From assembly GCA_951804985.1 (NCBI GenBank), contig OX638132.1:2709529-2773528 (forward strand): DNA of 64,000 nt, given 5' to 3'. Below, piece by piece: positions 60,041 through 64,000 of this stretch. This DNA is from Dryomyza anilis (lineage: Eukaryota > Arthropoda > Insecta > Diptera > Dryomyzidae). Every line of letters begins with the position of its first letter. The first letter of the stretch is position 1. The translations under genes were made by a program, and so were the position numbers. Under the pieces are notes generated by a model that was given only the letters and a program-made list of their open reading frames with translations, searched no databases and had not been told where the DNA came from.

Positions 60041-62290
60041 TAGTTATTTATGTTTCTATATTTTTCATACTTTTTTTTATTCTTTTCAGTATTTACATTA
60101 TTTTATTTATTTTCATTGATCTTTGAGTATTTAAAAATGTTCGTATATGAAAACTACAAAATTTCGTTTAAATATGAGAAATTAATCTGTCACAAATGCA
60201 AATTACAATTTAAAGAGCCACAATTACAAATGAATGCAGTAAATCTTGTCCAAGGACACACACATCATAAGAACAACAGGAGCTGCTTAGAGCAAAACGA
60301 AAGTTTAGCAGTGTAAATGGGTACTGTTCAACTGACGTTGGTCCTTTAGACTTTTAATTGAATTCTCGTCATGTTACGTTGCTATGCTGTAATAACATTG
60401 CTTGTCCTATTTGTGTGCAGGACATTTTCCTATGAATTGTAAGTTGAAAGCAGTCTTAATTTCCACAAATAGAAGCACAACCGATTTTCTGAGTCTTTAT
60501 CGTGGCCACAATCGACAAGAAATGTAGATTCTGAACTGTTTTCTAAATTCAACAGTCTCCTAACATGTTTAAAAAGTGCATTCAAAGATATGAGAAGTCT
60601 GAATAAATGTTGAAAACTTGAATTTTCCTATGAATGTCTGAATAAATTGTTATTTAAATTGAACTTTGTGCTTCAAAAAAATTTATTAAAAATTAAAATT
60701 TTGTCAGCTTTCGTTTTATTTATATTTATTGTATTATAAATGATTGAAAACATAATAATTTAATGCAAATTTTAAATGTATGCAATGAAAATATAGTTGG
60801 AAATATGTGATATAAAAACTTATACAATATGTGTTAACAATAATTATGCAAACGTTGTATTAATTAAATTTTAATTATCTGTTTTACACATATTTTTTTA
60901 TATATTAATGAAAATATTAAAAAATAAACTCTCAATATCAATATAATTTTCTTTTATATAATTTAACAGTTGAATATGTATCAAATAAAAACTATTACAA
61001 AATAATTTTAATAATTTTAACATTTATGTATTTAAATTTTTAATATAGAAATCAGCAAAAACGATACAAGTAACGAAAAATATGTCAAAAATAATTTTGT
61101 TCTACATGTGATGAACTGATGATTTTTATGCACCTCGAATTTAAAAAAAAAACTTCACTTTTATTCATGACCATTAGGCCGTTACCTTATGTCACAGTTC
61201 GTTCAGCACTACGGTTGGCCAGGTCCTCATCGTCGACCTCTGTCCATTTTGGTTGTCATAGCAAAATCCTTTAGCCGTTATTTGTCCATCGACTACGTGG
61301 CCCCGGTACATCATGTGGCGTCAGTCTCACGTGAGCTCGTTTAACGTTGCAGCTGTCAGCCATCAGACGGCGCTGGCGTCGAATTGGCGACAGTTACTAA
61401 TGACAGGAGTTGCGCTACAGCAGCTGTTACTGCTACTTCTGACGCTGCTCCTGCGAAAAGCGGCTGCTACTACTTGTGCCAAGCACGATCGATAGTGCAG
61501 CATAAAATACCATTTGGCATTTGAACATGCGACCTGGGTACAAAACCTTTGGCCGTTGCAAGTAGCGAATATCGAGGATTTAGCCAAGCAAAATGCAACA
61601 GCAGTCGTGTCGTGCACTCGGGTTGCACGATTAATTGGGAGCATAACTCATTTGACAAAATTCACGCAGACAAATGAGCAAATGTCAAATTGTGGAATTT
61701 TCCAATTTCTCCAATGCTTACAGCAGATGTAGCACGTAATACATAAAAGTAATTGATATATTTCAAGATACTTTATTAAAAAATAATTTGAAATGCATTA
61801 TATTGCATTTGCTTTAAATTAAAATTGTTGGAAATATTTTGAAATAATTGCTATTTTTGAAAATAAACATTTATGAATTATTATAAAACAAATTCACGTA
61901 CAGTTTTTAATATTAAATTAAATACATAATAATTGTGCAATCCCATTAATTCACTTTTTAAATTATGGATGATATAACAACAATACGCTGTTCTGTCTTC
62001 TACACTACGTATTTTTGGTATGTCTGCGTCAAATTGCAAAACAAATTTTCAAATTATTCGCGAATTTATGAGATTGATAAACTGAAGTCATTAATATTTT
62101 TAATTGTTTACTTTTATTTTTATGGAGGGCATGGATTCCATTAAGAACATCATTTTTACTTTAAATTGATTAATTTGAATTAAATCTATTAACTTTTTAT
62201 AAAAACATGAATTAAATTAATTTTTTATTTATTCAGAATGTTCAACTTGTAACTAAATAAAAAAAATGTAAATTATATTACATTAAACTA
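60041..62290. other. Non-coding stretch
   Basis: Balanced patches at 60180-60560 and 61150-61730 hold short frames on both strands that are shadows of one another; none has a recognisable domain. Near 60400-60660, TTTTCCTATGAAT and CTGAATAAAT each occur twice. Confidence 0.45.
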
Positions 62291-62668
62291 TTGACAAAAA
62301 TTCTTGAACTGAAGCAATTGAAAATTTTATATACAATGAAATCGTATTGTCTGATGTTCATTTATATTTTTCTGCATATGGCTCAGCCTTCTTTTATGCA
62401 AGAAAATTTAAATTCAATGCGTGTGAACGCATTGAACATGTCACGTACTACAAACATTGCCAACATCTATAGCAACATCAACAGCAACAGCATCAGTAGC
62501 AGCAGCAACATCAGCAGACAAACAGCCAATTGCAACAAGAATCAAATAAACAAATCCAGACAACAACAAGAACTCCAAAAACAAACACACAATGGCACGT
62601 GGCAGACACGTGATTATCTTGGCACCATACATTTTATATATTCCGCCAACAATATACATGAAACATAA
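62291..62668 (+). other. Open frame with CAR-type repeats, coding status doubtful
   Basis: A 125-codon frame. From its internal Met (MKSYCLMFIYIFLHMAQPSF) it has a hydrophobic start like a signal peptide, followed by an N/S/Q-rich part encoded by AAC/AGC/CAR repeats (62465-62580). CAR-rich sequence is common in fly introns as well as exons, and a minus-strand frame of 84 codons overlaps. No homologue comes to mind. Confidence 0.2.
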
Positions 62669-62744
62669 TAAAAATAATATATCAAAAACACACAAAAATT
62701 GTAAAAATGATTTTCAATTTCGTTGTCAAATATTTTAGCTTCGA

Positions 62745-63480
62745 TTGAATACTCACCAAAACACACTCCCACTACAAAAATTTACGACATCAAAAATTCA
62801 CCACATCAACACTCACCAAATCAAAACCCACAACACGAAAACTACCCACACAAAAAACACCATATAAAAAATTCAACACACCAAAAATTCACCGGACCAA
62901 AATTCACCAAATCAAATTTATCACACCAAAACTCACCACACCAAAAATTCACTACTCCGAAAATTCGCTGCACCAAAAAATTGACCATTTCAAAACTCAA
63001 CAAAATCAAAACGCATTACAGAAAAACTCACCACAAAAAAATATCTATACCAAAACTCAACACACCATAAATTTAAAACATCAAAACCTACCAACACAGA
63101 ACTCCCCTCACAAAATCGTAATACAAAAGGTATCACTATATCAGTACTCACATCATCAAAACACACCACACGGAAAATTACCCACACCAAAATCACCAAA
63201 CTAAAAATTCAAAACATCAAAACACACCACCAAGAACTCCCCTCACAAAAATCGCAATACAAAAAATTACATAATCATAACTCACCACACCAAAAAATTA
63301 AAACCCACCACAATAAAACTCCCCACACCAAATTCACAGTTCAAAATATTCAACACACCTATACTCACCACACAAAATACACTAAAACTGAAAACACCAA
63401 AAATTCGCAAAAAAAATATATACTCCAAAAATTCACCAACCAAAAATGCATCAAATCAAAACTCACCACACCAAACATAA
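62745..63480 (-). repeat. Degenerate CTCACCACACCAAAA repeat, third locus
   Basis: AAAATTCACCACACC, AAACTCACCACACC and related 14-17 bp words, more diverged than the 51 kb array but the same family and orientation. A proline/histidine-rich 115-codon frame across it follows the repeat. Confidence 0.85.
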
Positions 63481-64000
63481 TTATATTTAGAGTATACGAA
63501 AAATAATTTCAAAAGAGCTTGTGTAATATGGAAACTGTATCGTGAACCTTTCTCTGAATTGTAAAGCTGTACTTTAATGCAAAAATTAAATTTGTTTTTA
63601 AACATTTTTCTACTATTCTCCACCAACTATGTACGCTGGAAACCACAACAATACAAAGAACTATAACTTTATTCAAACCACCACAACTACAAAACCACTA
63701 CAACGGCAGTAACAATTTAAACCACAATATGACAACAATATTAAAACCACTACCAAATAATAAAAAATAAACAAAACAATATTAAAAATAATTTTTATTT
63801 TTGTTGAAAAATTTAATGAATTTGCTTATAATTGCATGGTTGGCACAAGTAACTCTAATTGCAACTCATCGTCAGAACGAACTAACCATCCAAACAACTA
63901 CCAATTCAACCACTTGACTAACCACTGCTGCCAACGCCAACCACGTGCGTTACCAGTTGCCATGTTTATTATTTAAATTAAAAACATGCATTAAATGCGG
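63481..64000. other. Non-coding stretch with CAA/ACC-rich simple sequence
   Basis: 63630-63780 is rich in CCACAACAA and AACCACTAC words without a fixed period. Nothing else recognised before the window ends. Confidence 0.5.

Noticed and set aside
59288..60119. Three long phenylalanine/leucine/tyrosine-rich plus-strand frames
   Set aside because: They are frames of the ATTCTTTTT array in different phases, not membrane proteins.

Overview
The window looks like intergenic or intronic DNA of a cyclorrhaphan (probably schizophoran) fly. The reasons are the strong A+T bias, the absence of any recognisable long coding exon in 64 kb, TGCATAA-rich islands of the kind common in fly non-coding DNA, and a dispersed repeat with a (GTCT)n tract and a GTCGGGCCCGAC hairpin of a type known from higher Diptera. 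The species cannot be named from this. I found no protein-coding gene I would defend. The best candidate is a decayed exon near 25.6-26.0 kb with splice-like borders. Most open frames are by-products of tandem repeats or fall inside transposon relics.

Layout. 0-17 kb is a graveyard of DNA transposons and LTR fragments: two LTR-like fragments with the same TATA-plus-initiator promoter (1.0 and 12.3 kb); a 1.8 kb element with about 330 bp inverted arms (2.9-4.7 kb); a short MITE (5.5 kb); a Russian-doll stack of hAT-like elements (6.2-8.9 kb); a degenerate AATCAT repeat (10 kb); and a 492 bp hAT MITE with a perfect 8 bp target-site duplication (16.6 kb). A tRNA-like repeat occurs twice, at 17.5 kb (minus) and 32.4 kb (plus). 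A repeat called here the TACCCTAC family occurs six times (3.2, 15.5, 27.25, 30.2, 35.8 and 41.0 kb), plus an end fragment at 9.7 kb. A 1654 bp element at 42.0-43.7 kb has hobo-like 12 bp ends and a perfect 8 bp duplication.

From 20 kb to the end the window is dominated by long A+T-rich minisatellites, together roughly a fifth of the window: a 19 bp repeat (20.8-21.8 kb), an 11 bp repeat duplicated together with its flank (23.1-25.2 kb), a 14-15 bp GTGTGGTGA repeat at three loci in both orientations (28, 51 and 63 kb), a 20-21 bp ATTTGAAATTC repeat at two loci in opposite orientation (38 and 47-49 kb), an 11-12 bp CTGTATAAT repeat at two loci in opposite orientation (44 and 49.4 kb), and a 9 bp ATTATTTTT array that switches abruptly to ATTCTTTTT (58.5-60 kb).

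There is no operon or gene circuit here. What can be read is repeat history: nested insertions, internal deletions, arrays carried in a transposon-like frame, and local homogenisation. The most notable items are the paired, oppositely oriented minisatellites, the 541 bp higher-order period, the collinear duplication of an array plus its flank, and the intact hAT footprints.
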